Origin: CAYRPN01 sp964426135
Lineage (GTDB): Bacteria > Planctomycetota > Phycisphaerae > Phycisphaerales > Phycisphaeraceae
Assembly (NCBI GenBank): GCA_964426135.1
Contig: CAYRPN010000003.1
Span: forward strand, 27,052 to 91,051
Reading direction: 5' to 3'
DNA length: 64,000 nucleotides
Shown: positions 45,021-54,601 of the stretch, piece by piece
Position numbering within the stretch: position 1 is the stretch's first letter
How the letters are laid out: every line of letters begins with the position of its first letter
Made by a program: the position numbers and the translations under genes
The notes under the pieces: generated by a model
Told to the model about the DNA's origin: nothing
Database searches by the model: none
Seen by the model: the letters and a program-made list of their open reading frames with translations, nothing else

Positions 45021-46940
45021 ATGCCCACCGTCCGATTTCAATCCGCGCGAGCGCAGCGCACCGCCGTGGGCGTGCTGACCGCGACCGTCTTCACCTTGGC
45101 GCTGCTGCTGGCGTGGCTCTACACCAACGCCCACCAGACGCCTTGGGACGTGAGTTCCGTCACGGGCGAAGTGGCGGGCTTGACGGCGCCCCTGCCTGAG
45201 CATTGGATTCGCACGGATGTGCGCGAACCGCAGCCCGGTTTCGCGTCGACCGTTTCGGTTTTCGAGGATCCGGTGCTGGTTGGCCGGAAACTGATCATCG
45301 GGCAGGTGGAGGTTCACACGCCGCTGAGTCCCGAGGTGGTGCTTCGCGAGGCGCTGACGCAGATCGTGCGGGCCCAGCCTCGCATTTACCAGGACCGCGA
45401 ACCGGTCAAGCGGCTGCGGCTGGGGCAGTTCTGCGCCGCGTGGTATCACGCTGAAAGTCAGTCGCAGCCGCAATCGCCGATCTTCAGCGACCGCATTGTG
45501 GTCTTCACGCGCGACGGTCGGCGGCACTGGCTGGCGGCGCTGTCGATGCCGCAGCATTTCGTGGACCGGGCGCAGGACGCCAACGAGCGCATCCTGCGCT
45601 CGCTGGTGGCGGGCGCTTCGGAGTTGTCTTCGCTTTCGCCGAGTCCCGCGGATTTCGCCGGCGCCATGCTGCCGCCGTTCAAGGTTGATGGTGCGCTGGT
45701 GCTGACGGAGGCCGGTGATGTGCCGCGCCCGATCGTGGTCGTGCCGGATACCGGGACCAGCACGGGGCACGTCGGCGTGGTGCGGGTGATCGGAACGTTC
45801 GATCCGGGTGTTGACGAGAAGCATGTGCTCTATCCGCCGGCGCACCTGGCGCGACACGCCGCCGAGGCGATGGGGCGTAAGCCCGAGTTGAAGCAACTGG
45901 GCGACGGTCCCGGCGGCGGCTGGTCCGTGTCGTTGACCAGCGGCACGCAGGACGGCGACCTTCAGCGCGAGTGGCGGCTGGTGCCGATCGCCCCCGGCCG
46001 CGCGGCTTTGCTGGAGATTCTCGCTGAAGCGCCGATGCTTGCGGCCACAGGCACGCTGGCGTCGCAAGTGGCCGCAGCTTTGCGTGAAACGCCGCAGGCG
46101 CCGATCGCAGCCGACGCCGCCGATGCCCTCAAACGCGGCGCAGCCGTGGTGCAGGGCCAGCGCGACCTGCTGCCCGCGCTGAAGGAGCCCGCCTGGCGCT
46201 TCTTCATCCTGAAGCGCGGCCACCAGCCCATCGGCGTGCAGGTCGAGTACGTGCAGCGGCGCGACGACCTGAAGCTGCCCGTGCGCGGCAAGCGAATCCG
46301 TCAGATCGGACTCGCCAGCGAGGAAGTCGCCTGGGCCGACTGGTGGGCGTCGTTGGATGCACAGCGCCTGGACAGCGCGATTTATCACGAACTGCGCCAG
46401 GGCATGTTCGAGCAGAATGTCAGCTACCGCATGGTGCTGCGCGACGATCGGCTGACGATCCGCGCCAACCCGGCGGCCGGTTCGCCGATTCTCTGGGCCG
46501 AGGATGTGACGGAGCAGTACCTGCCGGGTTTCCTCGAAGAGACCTGGAGCATGAAGTCGATCTACAATGAGTCGGTCGACGCACCGGCCCTGGTGTGGCG
46601 ATCGCGAGGCCTGTTGCATCCGACGCCCTGGTGGGTGCGGACGTACAAGCTCGATGCGGCCGCCGCCGCCGGCGCGGGCGCCGGCGAGTACCCCCGCCCC
46701 GCCAAGGCCGCAGTTTTGCTCACGCTTCGACCGATGTATGGCATGGACGCCGAGCGGTTCTGGTTGGACGCCGATGGCAACATCCTGGCCGCCCAGTGGC
46801 AGGAGACGGCACGCCTTCCCGCCGGCGGCGTCACGCTGACCCGCATCCCCACCGATGCCGACAGCGTCGTCCGCCGCTACCCCCGCGCCCGCGACATCAT
46901 CCGACTTTGGCAACAGGACGCCAGCCATGATGAAGAGTAA
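45021..46940 (+). CDS. Large membrane-anchored protein of unknown function
   Basis: 639 residues, not recognised. One membrane helix near the N-terminus (about 15-35, VGVLTATVFTLALLLAWLY) and a long extracytoplasmic region with no motif I can assign. Two halves appear partly similar in style (ERILRSLV and strand-rich stretches), which may reflect duplicated PsbP-like folds. ATG at 45021. Its stop overlaps the start of the next gene by 14 bases, so the two are translationally coupled and probably work together. Confidence 0.75.
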   Translation: MPTVRFQSARAQRTAVGVLTATVFTLALLLAWLYTNAHQTPWDVSSVTGEVAGLTAPLPEHWIRTDVREPQPGFASTVSVFEDPVLVGRKLIIGQVEVHTPLSPEVVLREALTQIVRAQPRIYQDREPVKRLRLGQFCAAWYHAESQSQPQSPIFSDRIVVFTRDGRRHWLAALSMPQHFVDRAQDANERILRSLVAGASELSSLSPSPADFAGAMLPPFKVDGALVLTEAGDVPRPIVVVPDTGTSTGHVGVVRVIGTFDPGVDEKHVLYPPAHLARHAAEAMGRKPELKQLGDGPGGGWSVSLTSGTQDGDLQREWRLVPIAPGRAALLEILAEAPMLAATGTLASQVAAALRETPQAPIAADAADALKRGAAVVQGQRDLLPALKEPAWRFFILKRGHQPIGVQVEYVQRRDDLKLPVRGKRIRQIGLASEEVAWADWWASLDAQRLDSAIYHELRQGMFEQNVSYRMVLRDDRLTIRANPAAGSPILWAEDVTEQYLPGFLEETWSMKSIYNESVDAPALVWRSRGLLHPTPWWVRTYKLDAAAAAGAGAGEYPRPAKAAVLLTLRPMYGMDAERFWLDADGNILAAQWQETARLPAGGVTLTRIPTDADSVVRRYPRARDIIRLWQQDASHDEE

Positions 46941-48813
46941 GCACGCCCCGATCGCACACGCCGTCGTCACCGCGTTGTCGTTGGCTTTTGCACTGACTTG
47001 CCTGCCCGGCGGCAGCGCCCGGGGCGAGGACGACGAGTTCGCCGCCATGCTCGACTCCAAGCGATGGCGGGAGAGTTCCTTCGGCGTATCCCTCCGCCCG
47101 CCGCTTGGCACGAATCTCAGCGCGCGAACCTATGACGACGCCTTGGTGCGCATCGGCAAAAGCGGCGAGTATTCCATCGGCGTCTACATCAAGAGCACAC
47201 AGCAGGAGATGAACATCGACAACGTGGTGCGCACCGCCATTGAGCAGTTCGGGTTCGCCCAGCCCACGTCCAAGATCATCGAACAGCGCGTGGTCAAGCC
47301 CGCCAAACGTCCCGGCTGGCTGATTTACTTCGGCGGCAACCTGCCCGCCGGCGCGGAGAAGCAAAAGAAGGATCCGGAGCGTGACGTGGAAGCGCTCAAG
47401 CAGGTTGCCCGAACGCAGATGGACACCGCCGCCATGCTGCTGAAGAAAAAGGGCCAGGATCTTGATGCCTACCGCATCTACAAGGCGGTGGCCCAGAACT
47501 CACCCGATGCGGAAATCCGCAAGAAGGCCGCCCAGCACGTGGCGGCATTCGAGGTGGATCGTGGATTCATCGCACGCTTCCTCGCCGACGAAGCCCGGCG
47601 CAACAAGGTGAATGATTTCGTCAACGACAAGCGGCCCTGGGTGGTGGGCCAGGCGTTCATGCAGCTATCGCCCCAGAACTTCGTCACGCTGCAGATGGAA
47701 TGCTCGTATGAGAAGTTCGAATCCTCGAAAGAAATCTTTGAGGCGGTGATTCGCTCCATCGACGTGCAGCACCCCGACGACCTGAACAAGGTCCGCAAGC
47801 AACTGATCGATCGCGGGGATGTGATTCGCAAGACGTTCAGCTTCGACAAGCTCAAGGGATCGCTCCTGCCGGAGGTGAGCGTGCCGATCGTCGACGAGAA
47901 TGGCAAGCCAGCGGGCGTCGCGCCGCTGCGGCTGCAGTACCTGCGCGTCGTCGATGGCGCCGAGGACCGAGGGTGGATGAAAGTCGTGCACCGCCTGCGC
48001 CGCGACGAGATCATCCGCCTGGAAACAAGAGTCGAGATCGATCCGAAGACCGGCCGCAAGAAATACATCAAGCTGCCCGTGGAGCGCGAGGCGGGCGTGA
48101 ACGGCCTGGGCATCGACGTCTACTACCGCCTGATTCTCGGCCCGACCAAGGCGATCGACACGCACAGCCAGCTCTTCCTGTCGCAGGACGGCAACTATGA
48201 AAGCTGGGCGACGCGCACGACCGTGCGCGAGCACAAGGACCCCACCGCGGCGGCGGTCGAAGCGAAGTCGGCGAAGCTCAAACCCGCGCCGGCCCCCGCA
48301 CCTGTCGATCCGAAAAAGCCCGCGGCCCCCGCAGTCACGCAGGTGACCTATATGGAGACCGGCGTGCGAACCCACGACGAAATCACCATCATTCGCGAAG
48401 GCCCCAGCGGCGTCGAGCGATTCGCATGGAAAAAGCCCCACGGCTACATCTCGCAGATCGAGCTGATGCAACTGTCGGGACTGCTGCCGCGGCAGGACGA
48501 GGAGTACGGCTTCTACGCCTACCATCCGCAGACCGGCAGCATCTCCTTTCGCACCGTTCGTGTCCTGTCGGAAGGTGAGAACGGCTTCCGCATCTACTCC
48601 CGCCCCACGCCCGACGCACCGGAGCAGATGTCCGACTACGACAAGGTCGGCGCGCTGACGCGACGCAACCTCGCCGAAGGCCGGGACGTGATCCCCACGA
48701 CGCGGGAGGAACTGGCCAAGCTGTACAAGGTCGATCTTCCCGACGACACGGTCGCCGCCCCGCCGCTGCCGACGGAGACGAAACCGCTGCCGCCGAATCG
48801 GATTCCGAGGTGA
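46927..48813 (+). CDS. Large secreted protein of unknown function, coupled to the preceding gene
   Basis: 628 residues with a signal peptide (about 1-34, ending SARGED). The segment RESSFGVSLRPPLGTNLSAR resembles the start of the upstream protein's mature part (PLPEHWIRTDVREPQPGF) in layout, suggesting paralogous domains. A coiled or helical region (130-200) and a Pro/Ala-rich linker (about 455-480) are visible. ATG at 46927 lies inside the end of the upstream gene. Function unknown; likely a two-component envelope complex with its neighbour. Confidence 0.75.
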   Translation: MMKSKHAPIAHAVVTALSLAFALTCLPGGSARGEDDEFAAMLDSKRWRESSFGVSLRPPLGTNLSARTYDDALVRIGKSGEYSIGVYIKSTQQEMNIDNVVRTAIEQFGFAQPTSKIIEQRVVKPAKRPGWLIYFGGNLPAGAEKQKKDPERDVEALKQVARTQMDTAAMLLKKKGQDLDAYRIYKAVAQNSPDAEIRKKAAQHVAAFEVDRGFIARFLADEARRNKVNDFVNDKRPWVVGQAFMQLSPQNFVTLQMECSYEKFESSKEIFEAVIRSIDVQHPDDLNKVRKQLIDRGDVIRKTFSFDKLKGSLLPEVSVPIVDENGKPAGVAPLRLQYLRVVDGAEDRGWMKVVHRLRRDEIIRLETRVEIDPKTGRKKYIKLPVEREAGVNGLGIDVYYRLILGPTKAIDTHSQLFLSQDGNYESWATRTTVREHKDPTAAAVEAKSAKLKPAPAPAPVDPKKPAAPAVTQVTYMETGVRTHDEITIIREGPSGVERFAWKKPHGYISQIELMQLSGLLPRQDEEYGFYAYHPQTGSISFRTVRVLSEGENGFRIYSRPTPDAPEQMSDYDKVGALTRRNLAEGRDVIPTTREELAKLYKVDLPDDTVAAPPLPTETKPLPPNRIPR

Positions 48814-48857
48814 GGACCAGCTTGCCCTCACCTGGGCGCCGAGTTTGAGAAATGATC

Positions 48858-48993
48858 CGGGTGGCCGGGGCTGGAGTCGGCGCAAGCCCCGGAACGATCG
48901 CGCGGAGATCGCAAGACCAGCGGAAATCGTGATTCGTTTGAGCAAGGTGTCCCGTTCCGGGGCATCCGCCGAGCCGACTGCCCCGGCCACCCG
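48858..48993. repeat. Family I repeat copy 3
   Basis: CGGGTGGCCGGGGCTGGAG, CGGAAATCGTGATTCG, AGCAAGGTG, CCGTTCCGGGGCATCCGCCG and CCCCGGCCACCCG in that order, same orientation as the copies at 25820 and 44807. Confidence 0.8.
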
Positions 48994-49052
48994 ACGTCGG
49001 GAGCGGACGCGTTCAAAACGGCGATCTTCCTGCCACTGACCTCCTCCTTTTC

Positions 49053-49081
49053 CCATCCCCGGCGAAGCCGGGGGCTAACGG
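49053..49081. repeat. Single arm of a family L repeat
   Basis: CCCCGGCGAAGCCGGGGGCT followed by AACGG; no partner arm found nearby. Confidence 0.55.
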
Positions 49082-49132
49082 CCTGTCAATCCGGGCTGAC
49101 GGCGCGTCGATCCGTCACTCACCCGCGCCGGT

Positions 49133-50149
49133 TCATTTCTCACTCACCTTCAACACCCGATGGTTGTAGCTGTCCACCACATACAGCGTTCCATCCGGAC
49201 GCGGCGTCACGCCGTGCGGTCGCGCCAGTCCCTTGATCGGCAGCGTTGAAAGCGTGCCGGCTTTCGCGTCGTACTTGCGGATCAGATGGTTCTCCGCATC
49301 GGCGATGATCACGTTGTCGTCGCGGTCCACGCACAGATGCTTCGGCCCGTTCATTGTCGCGCTGATGCCGGGCCCGTCCTGTTTGCCGGACTTGCCGGTG
49401 CCGACGACGGTGCGGATTTTTCCTTGCACATCCACAACGCGCAGGGCATGGCCGCCGCGCTCCAGCACGTAGATGTTTCCCTTCGAATCCACCGCCGCCG
49501 CCCGAGGATCGACCAGCGGGCTCTCTGTCGCCACCGCGCCGTCCTTGGGAATGCCGCCTTTTCCATTGCCCGCCACGGTGGTGACGATCATCGTTTTCAG
49601 ATCGATGGCCCGCACCCGCTTGTTGTCCAGGTCCGTGACAAGAAGCTTGTCCGCCGCCGGGCTCAGCGACACGCAGAACACACCCGCAAACATCGCCGCC
49701 TCCGCCTTGCCGCCGTCGCCGCCAAAGCCTTTCTTGCCTGTGCCCGCGATCGTGCTGAGGACACCGGTGCCGGCGTCGATCTTCCGCACGCGGTTGTTCC
49801 ACGTGTCCGCGATGTAGACATCCCCCGCCGGCGTCACCGCCACGTTGTGCATGCCGTTGAACGTCGCTCCGTTCATCGGCCCCCCATCACCGGCGAATCC
49901 CTTCTCCTTCCTTCCGCCGAGCGTCGTAAGTTTGCCCGCCGGATCGAGCTTGTGTACTCGTCCACCGTCCAGTTCCACGATCCAGCCCTGGCCTGCCTTG
50001 TCGAAGTCGATACCGAAGGGCGTATCGAGCGGCCCCGTGCGCTCGCGGCCGCCTTCGACGACGACTTCGATTTTCAGGTCGGCGTGGACAAGCCTGCCAG
50101 CAACCAGCATGGCCAACGCAACAACAAGTCGACTCTGGACTGACTTCAT
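49133..50149 (-). CDS. Secreted NHL-repeat beta-propeller protein
   Basis: 338 residues: signal peptide (about 1-23, ending LVHA) and six NHL-type blades (for example GDVYIADTWNNRVRKIDAGT and DNVIIADAENHLIRKYD), the typical six-bladed propeller. Probably periplasmic or surface-bound, binding ligand or protein. The ribosome binding site is inside the palindrome GGAGGCCTCC (50151-50160). Divergent from the DUF1549/1553 gene, a frequent planctomycete neighbourhood. Confidence 0.9.
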   Translation of the reverse strand: MKSVQSRLVVALAMLVAGRLVHADLKIEVVVEGGRERTGPLDTPFGIDFDKAGQGWIVELDGGRVHKLDPAGKLTTLGGRKEKGFAGDGGPMNGATFNGMHNVAVTPAGDVYIADTWNNRVRKIDAGTGVLSTIAGTGKKGFGGDGGKAEAAMFAGVFCVSLSPAADKLLVTDLDNKRVRAIDLKTMIVTTVAGNGKGGIPKDGAVATESPLVDPRAAAVDSKGNIYVLERGGHALRVVDVQGKIRTVVGTGKSGKQDGPGISATMNGPKHLCVDRDDNVIIADAENHLIRKYDAKAGTLSTLPIKGLARPHGVTPRPDGTLYVVDSYNHRVLKVSEK

Positions 50150-50416
50150 CGGAGGCCTCCATTTTCGGCGACCGCGCCGCTTCGCCCGATGGCCCCGGTG
50201 GAAACTGGGACGTAGCCGGCGAACGAACGGTCGCACAGTGCGATGTGTCGAATCGTACCAGCCGATGCATGCCGTCGGGTCTGAGCCGTCGGGCGATGTC
50301 GCCGCGATGCTGTCGTGCCGGCATTCGTCGAGCTCCTTCTAACCACAGCGATCCATTGGCCAATATGATGTGGAAGGCGTCCCGCAACGCCCGACGAAAC
50401 TCGGAGCCTGTTCACT
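50150..50416. other. Divergent spacer between NHL and DUF1549/1553 genes
   Basis: 267 bases, expected to contain both promoters; no specific operator, riboswitch or repeat was recognised except the GGAGGCCTCC palindrome at the NHL gene start. Confidence 0.4.
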
Positions 50417-53400
50417 ATGCGACTTTCATTGACATTGACTTCTCTTGCAATCGGCCTCGTTGCCGTTGCCGCGTCCACCCTTCGCGCCGCAGACGCTCCC
50501 GTTGACTTCAATCGCGAGGTGCGTCCTATCCTCGCCTCCAACTGCTTCATCTGCCACGGCCCCGACGAGAAGGAACGCAAGGCCAAGCTGCGCCTCGACA
50601 CACGCGAAGGCGCGCTCCACGACAACGACGGCGTCCGTGCCGTCGTCCCCGGCAAGCCCGACGACAGCGAACTGATCAAACGCATCATCACCACGGAAAA
50701 AGACGACCTGATGCCGCCGGCCAAGAGCGGCAAGAAGCTCAGTGAAAAGGACATCGCCACGCTCAAACGCTGGGTCGCGCAAGGCGCGCCGTACGCCCAG
50801 CACTGGTCCTATGTGAAGCCGGTGAAGGCGCCGTTGCCCGATGCGGCCGCGGCACTCCGTGACGCGAAAGGCCTCACGCCCGCCGAGCGCGACGCGCTGA
50901 AAAGCTGGCCAAAGAACGGCGTCGATCATTTCATCCTCGCCCGCTTGCTGCGCGAAGGCATGAAACCTTCGCCCGAAGCGGACCGTTACGCCCTGATCCG
51001 CCGCGTGTCCCTGGACATCACCGGCCTGCCGCCGACGATCGCCGAGGTCGACGCCTTCGTGAACGACAAGGATCCGCTGGCGTACGAGAAACTCGTGGAC
51101 AAACTGCTCGCCCGTGAAACCTACGGCGAGCACTGGGCCCGCATGTGGCTTGACCTGGCGCGTTACGCCGACTCCTCGGGATATGCCGACGACCCGGCCC
51201 GCACGATCTGGGCCTACCGCGATTGGGTGATCAAGTCGTTCAACAGCAACAAGCCGTTCGATCAGTTCACGATCGAGCAGTTGGCTGGCGACATGTTGCC
51301 GAATCCCACGCAGGACCAGCTCATCGCCACCGCGTTCCACCGCAACACGCAAACCAACAACGAAGGCGGCACGAACGATGAGGAATACCGCAACGTGGCG
51401 ATCGTCGATCGCGTCAACACCACGTTTGCCGTGTGGATGGGCACGACGATGGCGTGCGCCCAGTGCCATACGCACAAGTACGACCCGATCACGCAGCAGG
51501 AGTATTTCGAGTTCTACGCGATCCTGAACAACACGGAAGACGCGGACCGCGGCGACGAATCGCCGACGCTGCCGATCGAAGGCGAGGACATGAAAGGCCG
51601 CAAGGGCGCGCTGGCGGCACAGATCGCGGAACTGGACAAGAAGCTCTCCACGCCGACGCCGGCGCTGCTCGCCGCGCAGGCGGAATGGGAGCAGAGTTTC
51701 CCGCGCGATCTGAAGTGGCGTGGACCCAAGCCATCCGCCGTCACCGCGACGAGCAAAGCCGCCGCGAAGGTGCAGGACGACGGCGTGGTGATCGTGCCCT
51801 CCGCCGCGAACACCGACAGCTACACCATCGAGCTTTCGCCCGACCTCAAACGCCTCACCGCGCTGCGCCTCGAAGCGCTGCCGCACGATTCGCTGCCGAA
51901 AAAAGGCCCCGGTCACGCGGCTAACGGCGACTTCATCGTCACGCACATCAAGGCCACCATCGTCCCGCCGGACCAGAAGCAGACCAGCGGTCGCTTCGTG
52001 CGCATCGAGCTGCCCGGGGCCGGCAAGTTTCTGCACATGGCCGAGGTGCAGGTCTTCAGCGGCGGCAACAACGTCGCCTTGAAAGGCGCCGCCTCGCAGA
52101 GCAGCACCGACTACGACGGGCCGGCTAATCTCGCCATCGATGGCAAGACCAGCGGCGTCTTCGCCGACAAGTCGGTCACGCACACAGCCATGCAGGACAA
52201 TCCGTGGTGGGAAGTGGACCTCAAGTCGTCGTTGCCGATCGATCGCATCGTGGTGTGGAACCGCACGGAGAATGTCGAGACCCGGATCGAAGGCTTCAAG
52301 GTGCATGTGTTCAACGAGAAGCGTGAGGTGGTGTGGACCAGCGCCCCGCAAAAGGCACCGGCGAAGGATGTGGCGCTGGTGCCCGGCGGCGGACCGATGC
52401 CGGTGGAGTTCAGCCTCGCGCTGGCGGACTCGACGGAGAAGGGATTCAACGCGGCGTCGGTGATCGACGGCAAAGGCAAGGGCTGGTCGCCCGCGGCCGG
52501 CAAGGGCGCGGCGGGTGCGGGCAAGGCCGCGAGCCTGACGCTCGTTGCCAAGCAGCCCGTGCCGGTTGCTGCAGGAAGTAAACTCGTCGTGGTCATCGAC
52601 CAGCAGTCGGCCAAGCCCAAGGCGACGCTCGGCGCCTTCCGCGTGTCGGCCACCGAATCGGACGGTGTCGCCACCTGGACCGCGACGCCGCCGGAAATCG
52701 CCACGCTGCTGGCGCAGGCGCCGCAGGAACGCGACGACGCGGAGAAGCAGACGCTGACGCAGCATTACGTCCGCAACATCGCTCCGCAGCTTGCCGCGGA
52801 TCGCAAGCAGTTGGAGGCGTTGCGCGGGCAGTTGGCCGGGATCAAGCCGGTGACGGTGCCGATCTATCGCGAGCTTCCCGCCGGCCGCCGCCGCGTGACG
52901 AAATTCCAGTATCGCGGCAACTTCCTCGACACCGGGCCCGAAGTGAAGGAAGGTCTGCCCACGGCGTTCCATCAAGCGCCGAAGGATGCGCCGATGAATC
53001 GCCTGACGGCTGCACGCTGGCTCGTCGATGAGAATAATCCGCTGACCGCCCGCGTGATCGTTAATCGCTACTGGGAAAAAATCTTCGGCACCGGCATCGT
53101 CGCCACCAGCGAAGAGTTCGGCTCGCAAGGCGATCTGCCCTGGCATCCGGAGCTGCTCGACTGGCTGGCGGTGGAGTTCGCCACTCAGCGTCAACCCGGC
53201 GGAGCCGACGTGCTTGCCTCTTCGCCTCACGCCGCCTGGGACATGAAAGCCCTCGTGCGGATGCTCGTCACCTCCGCCGCGTATCGCCAGTCGTCGAAAG
53301 TCGACGACGCGCTGCTTGTCAAGGATCCGGAGAACCGCTTCCTCGCCCGTGGCCCGCGCTTCCGCATCACCGCCGAGTCCATCCGCGATCAGGCCCTCTT

Positions 53401-53983
53401 CGTCGCCGGCCAACTCAGCGCTAAAATGTATGGCCCGCCCGTCAAGCCCCCGCAACCGCAACTGGGCGTCAGCGCCGCTTTCGGCGGCGGCATCGACTGG
53501 AACACCAGCGAGGGCGAAGACAAGTATCGCCGCGGCCTCTACACCACCTGGCGGCGCAGCAATCCGTATCCGTCGATGGCGACCTTCGACGCACCCAACC
53601 GCGAGGTGTGCACAATCCGGCGTGACCGCACCAACACGCCGCTGCAGTCGCTGGTGACGATGAACGATCCGGTTTACGTGGAAGCCTCGCAGGCATTGGG
53701 TCGGCGCATCGTGAAGGAAGGCGGTAGCTCGCTGGAGGATCGCATCCGCTACGGCTTCCGTCTCTGCCTCGCCCGGCCGCCCGAGCCGGCGGAGATGAAA
53801 CGATTGCTCGACCTGCACAAGAAAGCCACCGAACGCTACGCCAAAGACAAGGCCCTGGCTGAACGCATGGCGACGAAACCGATCGGCCCCGTGCCCGCCG
53901 GCGGCGATGTCGTGGACCTGGCCGCGTGGACGCTGGTGAGCAATGTGATGCTGAACCTGGATGAGATGTTTATGAGTCGGTGA
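50417..53983 (+). CDS. Planctomycete cytochrome c / DUF1549 / DUF1553 protein with internal discoidin-like domain
   Basis: 1188-residue exported protein. Signal peptide (1-25), PSCyt1 heme domain with CFICHGPDE (CxxCH at C43/C46/H47), DUF1549 (about 170-380; [15 protein letters not shown]), a middle region with an F5/8-type C or fucolectin-like carbohydrate-binding domain (about 525-645; [17 protein letters not shown]), and DUF1553 (about 860-1150; [20 protein letters not shown]). Such proteins pair with DUF1501 proteins and are thought to act on complex polysaccharides in the periplasm. The usual partner gene follows but is separated by a toxin-antitoxin pair. Confidence 0.94.
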   Translation: MRLSLTLTSLAIGLVAVAASTLRAADAPVDFNREVRPILASNCFICHGPDEKERKAKLRLDTREGALHDNDGVRAVVPGKPDDSELIKRIITTEKDDLMPPAKSGKKLSEKDIATLKRWVAQGAPYAQHWSYVKPVKAPLPDAAAALRDAKGLTPAERDALKSWPKNGVDHFILARLLREGMKPSPEADRYALIRRVSLDITGLPPTIAEVDAFVNDKDPLAYEKLVDKLLARETYGEHWARMWLDLARYADSSGYADDPARTIWAYRDWVIKSFNSNKPFDQFTIEQLAGDMLPNPTQDQLIATAFHRNTQTNNEGGTNDEEYRNVAIVDRVNTTFAVWMGTTMACAQCHTHKYDPITQQEYFEFYAILNNTEDADRGDESPTLPIEGEDMKGRKGALAAQIAELDKKLSTPTPALLAAQAEWEQSFPRDLKWRGPKPSAVTATSKAAAKVQDDGVVIVPSAANTDSYTIELSPDLKRLTALRLEALPHDSLPKKGPGHAANGDFIVTHIKATIVPPDQKQTSGRFVRIELPGAGKFLHMAEVQVFSGGNNVALKGAASQSSTDYDGPANLAIDGKTSGVFADKSVTHTAMQDNPWWEVDLKSSLPIDRIVVWNRTENVETRIEGFKVHVFNEKREVVWTSAPQKAPAKDVALVPGGGPMPVEFSLALADSTEKGFNAASVIDGKGKGWSPAAGKGAAGAGKAASLTLVAKQPVPVAAGSKLVVVIDQQSAKPKATLGAFRVSATESDGVATWTATPPEIATLLAQAPQERDDAEKQTLTQHYVRNIAPQLAADRKQLEALRGQLAGIKPVTVPIYRELPAGRRRVTKFQYRGNFLDTGPEVKEGLPTAFHQAPKDAPMNRLTAARWLVDENNPLTARVIVNRYWEKIFGTGIVATSEEFGSQGDLPWHPELLDWLAVEFATQRQPGGADVLASSPHAAWDMKALVRMLVTSAAYRQSSKVDDALLVKDPENRFLARGPRFRITAESIRDQALFVAGQLSAKMYGPPVKPPQPQLGVSAAFGGGIDWNTSEGEDKYRRGLYTTWRRSNPYPSMATFDAPNREVCTIRRDRTNTPLQSLVTMNDPVYVEASQALGRRIVKEGGSSLEDRIRYGFRLCLARPPEPAEMKRLLDLHKKATERYAKDKALAERMATKPIGPVPAGGDVVDLAAWTLVSNVMLNLDEMFMSR

Positions 53984-54019
53984 ACTAGAATGTGAAGAGT
54001 TCAACGCTGGAGCAGTCCC

Positions 54020-54280
54020 ATGCAAGTATCCCTTGGAAAGCCCTACGAGAACTTCATTCGCTCGCGTATCGCCGCGGGTGACTTTGAGTCGGAATCGCAG
54101 GCGCTCGAAGCGGCTGTCTCATCGATGATGTCGGACGCGGAGCCCGAGTCGAACGAATATCTCGCCGCTCTGCGCAAGGCGGTGGCCGAGGGTGACGCCG
54201 ACATTCGTGCGGGTCGCGTCGGCCCTTTCGACCTGCGACAAATGAAGGCGGAACAGCGCCGCAAGCTGGAGGGGCGATGA
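54020..54280 (+). CDS. ParD-like antitoxin
   Basis: 86 residues. N-terminal ribbon-helix-helix (MQVSLGKPYENFIRSRIAAG, with SESQALEAA) followed by an acidic tail that would wrap the toxin. It binds DNA and neutralises the ParE toxin encoded directly downstream; its stop codon TGA touches the toxin's ATG. GGAG lies upstream of the start. It is 36 bases after the large DUF1549 gene. Confidence 0.9.
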   Translation: MQVSLGKPYENFIRSRIAAGDFESESQALEAAVSSMMSDAEPESNEYLAALRKAVAEGDADIRAGRVGPFDLRQMKAEQRRKLEGR

Positions 54281-54589
54281 ATGCGCGTCCAATGGAGCAT
54301 CCGGGCGCAACAGGATTCGATTGCGATCTGGAATTTCATTGCGCAGGACAATCCGGACGCCGCCGATCGATTCATTGATCGGGTTGAGCGGAAGGTAGAG
54401 CACCTGATTGATTTTCCCCGCTCCGGCCGACCTCGCGACGAGGATATCCGCGCGGGACTACGAAGCGTGCCCGTCGGTGATTATGTGATCGTGTACGAAG
54501 TCATCGAAGACGCCATCAACATTGTCCGGCTTTGGCATGGTGCCCGCAGTTTCAAACGTTTTTTCGACGAGAATGCTGACCCCGACTGA
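54281..54589 (+). CDS. ParE/RelE-family toxin
   Basis: 102 residues, typical ParE: an N-terminal helix pair (SIRAQQDSIAIWNFIAQDN) and C-terminal strands with VGDYVIVYEV and IVRLWHGARSF. ParE toxins poison DNA gyrase; RelE relatives cleave mRNA. It starts immediately after the antitoxin stop. The pair separates two genes that are normally adjacent, implying a mobile TA insertion. Confidence 0.92.
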   Translation: MRVQWSIRAQQDSIAIWNFIAQDNPDAADRFIDRVERKVEHLIDFPRSGRPRDEDIRAGLRSVPVGDYVIVYEVIEDAINIVRLWHGARSFKRFFDENADPD

Positions 54590-54601
54590 ACGGGAAATGA
54601 C

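Larger units (their letters stand above)
48814..49132. other. Intergenic region with repeats only
   Basis: Holds a family I repeat (48858-48993) and a single family L arm (49053-49081). No gene or RNA is apparent between the convergent secreted protein and the NHL gene. Confidence 0.6.

Noticed and set aside
44991..47111. A 706-codon open frame antisense to the exported pair
   Set aside because: Arg/His-rich shadow; the sense frames have signal peptides and a coupled overlap.
50426..54025. A 1199-codon open frame on the minus strand opposite the DUF1549/DUF1553 gene
   Set aside because: It is a shadow frame typical of GC-rich DNA: composition dominated by Arg/His/Ala/Val with no domain signature, while the plus strand has clear motifs.
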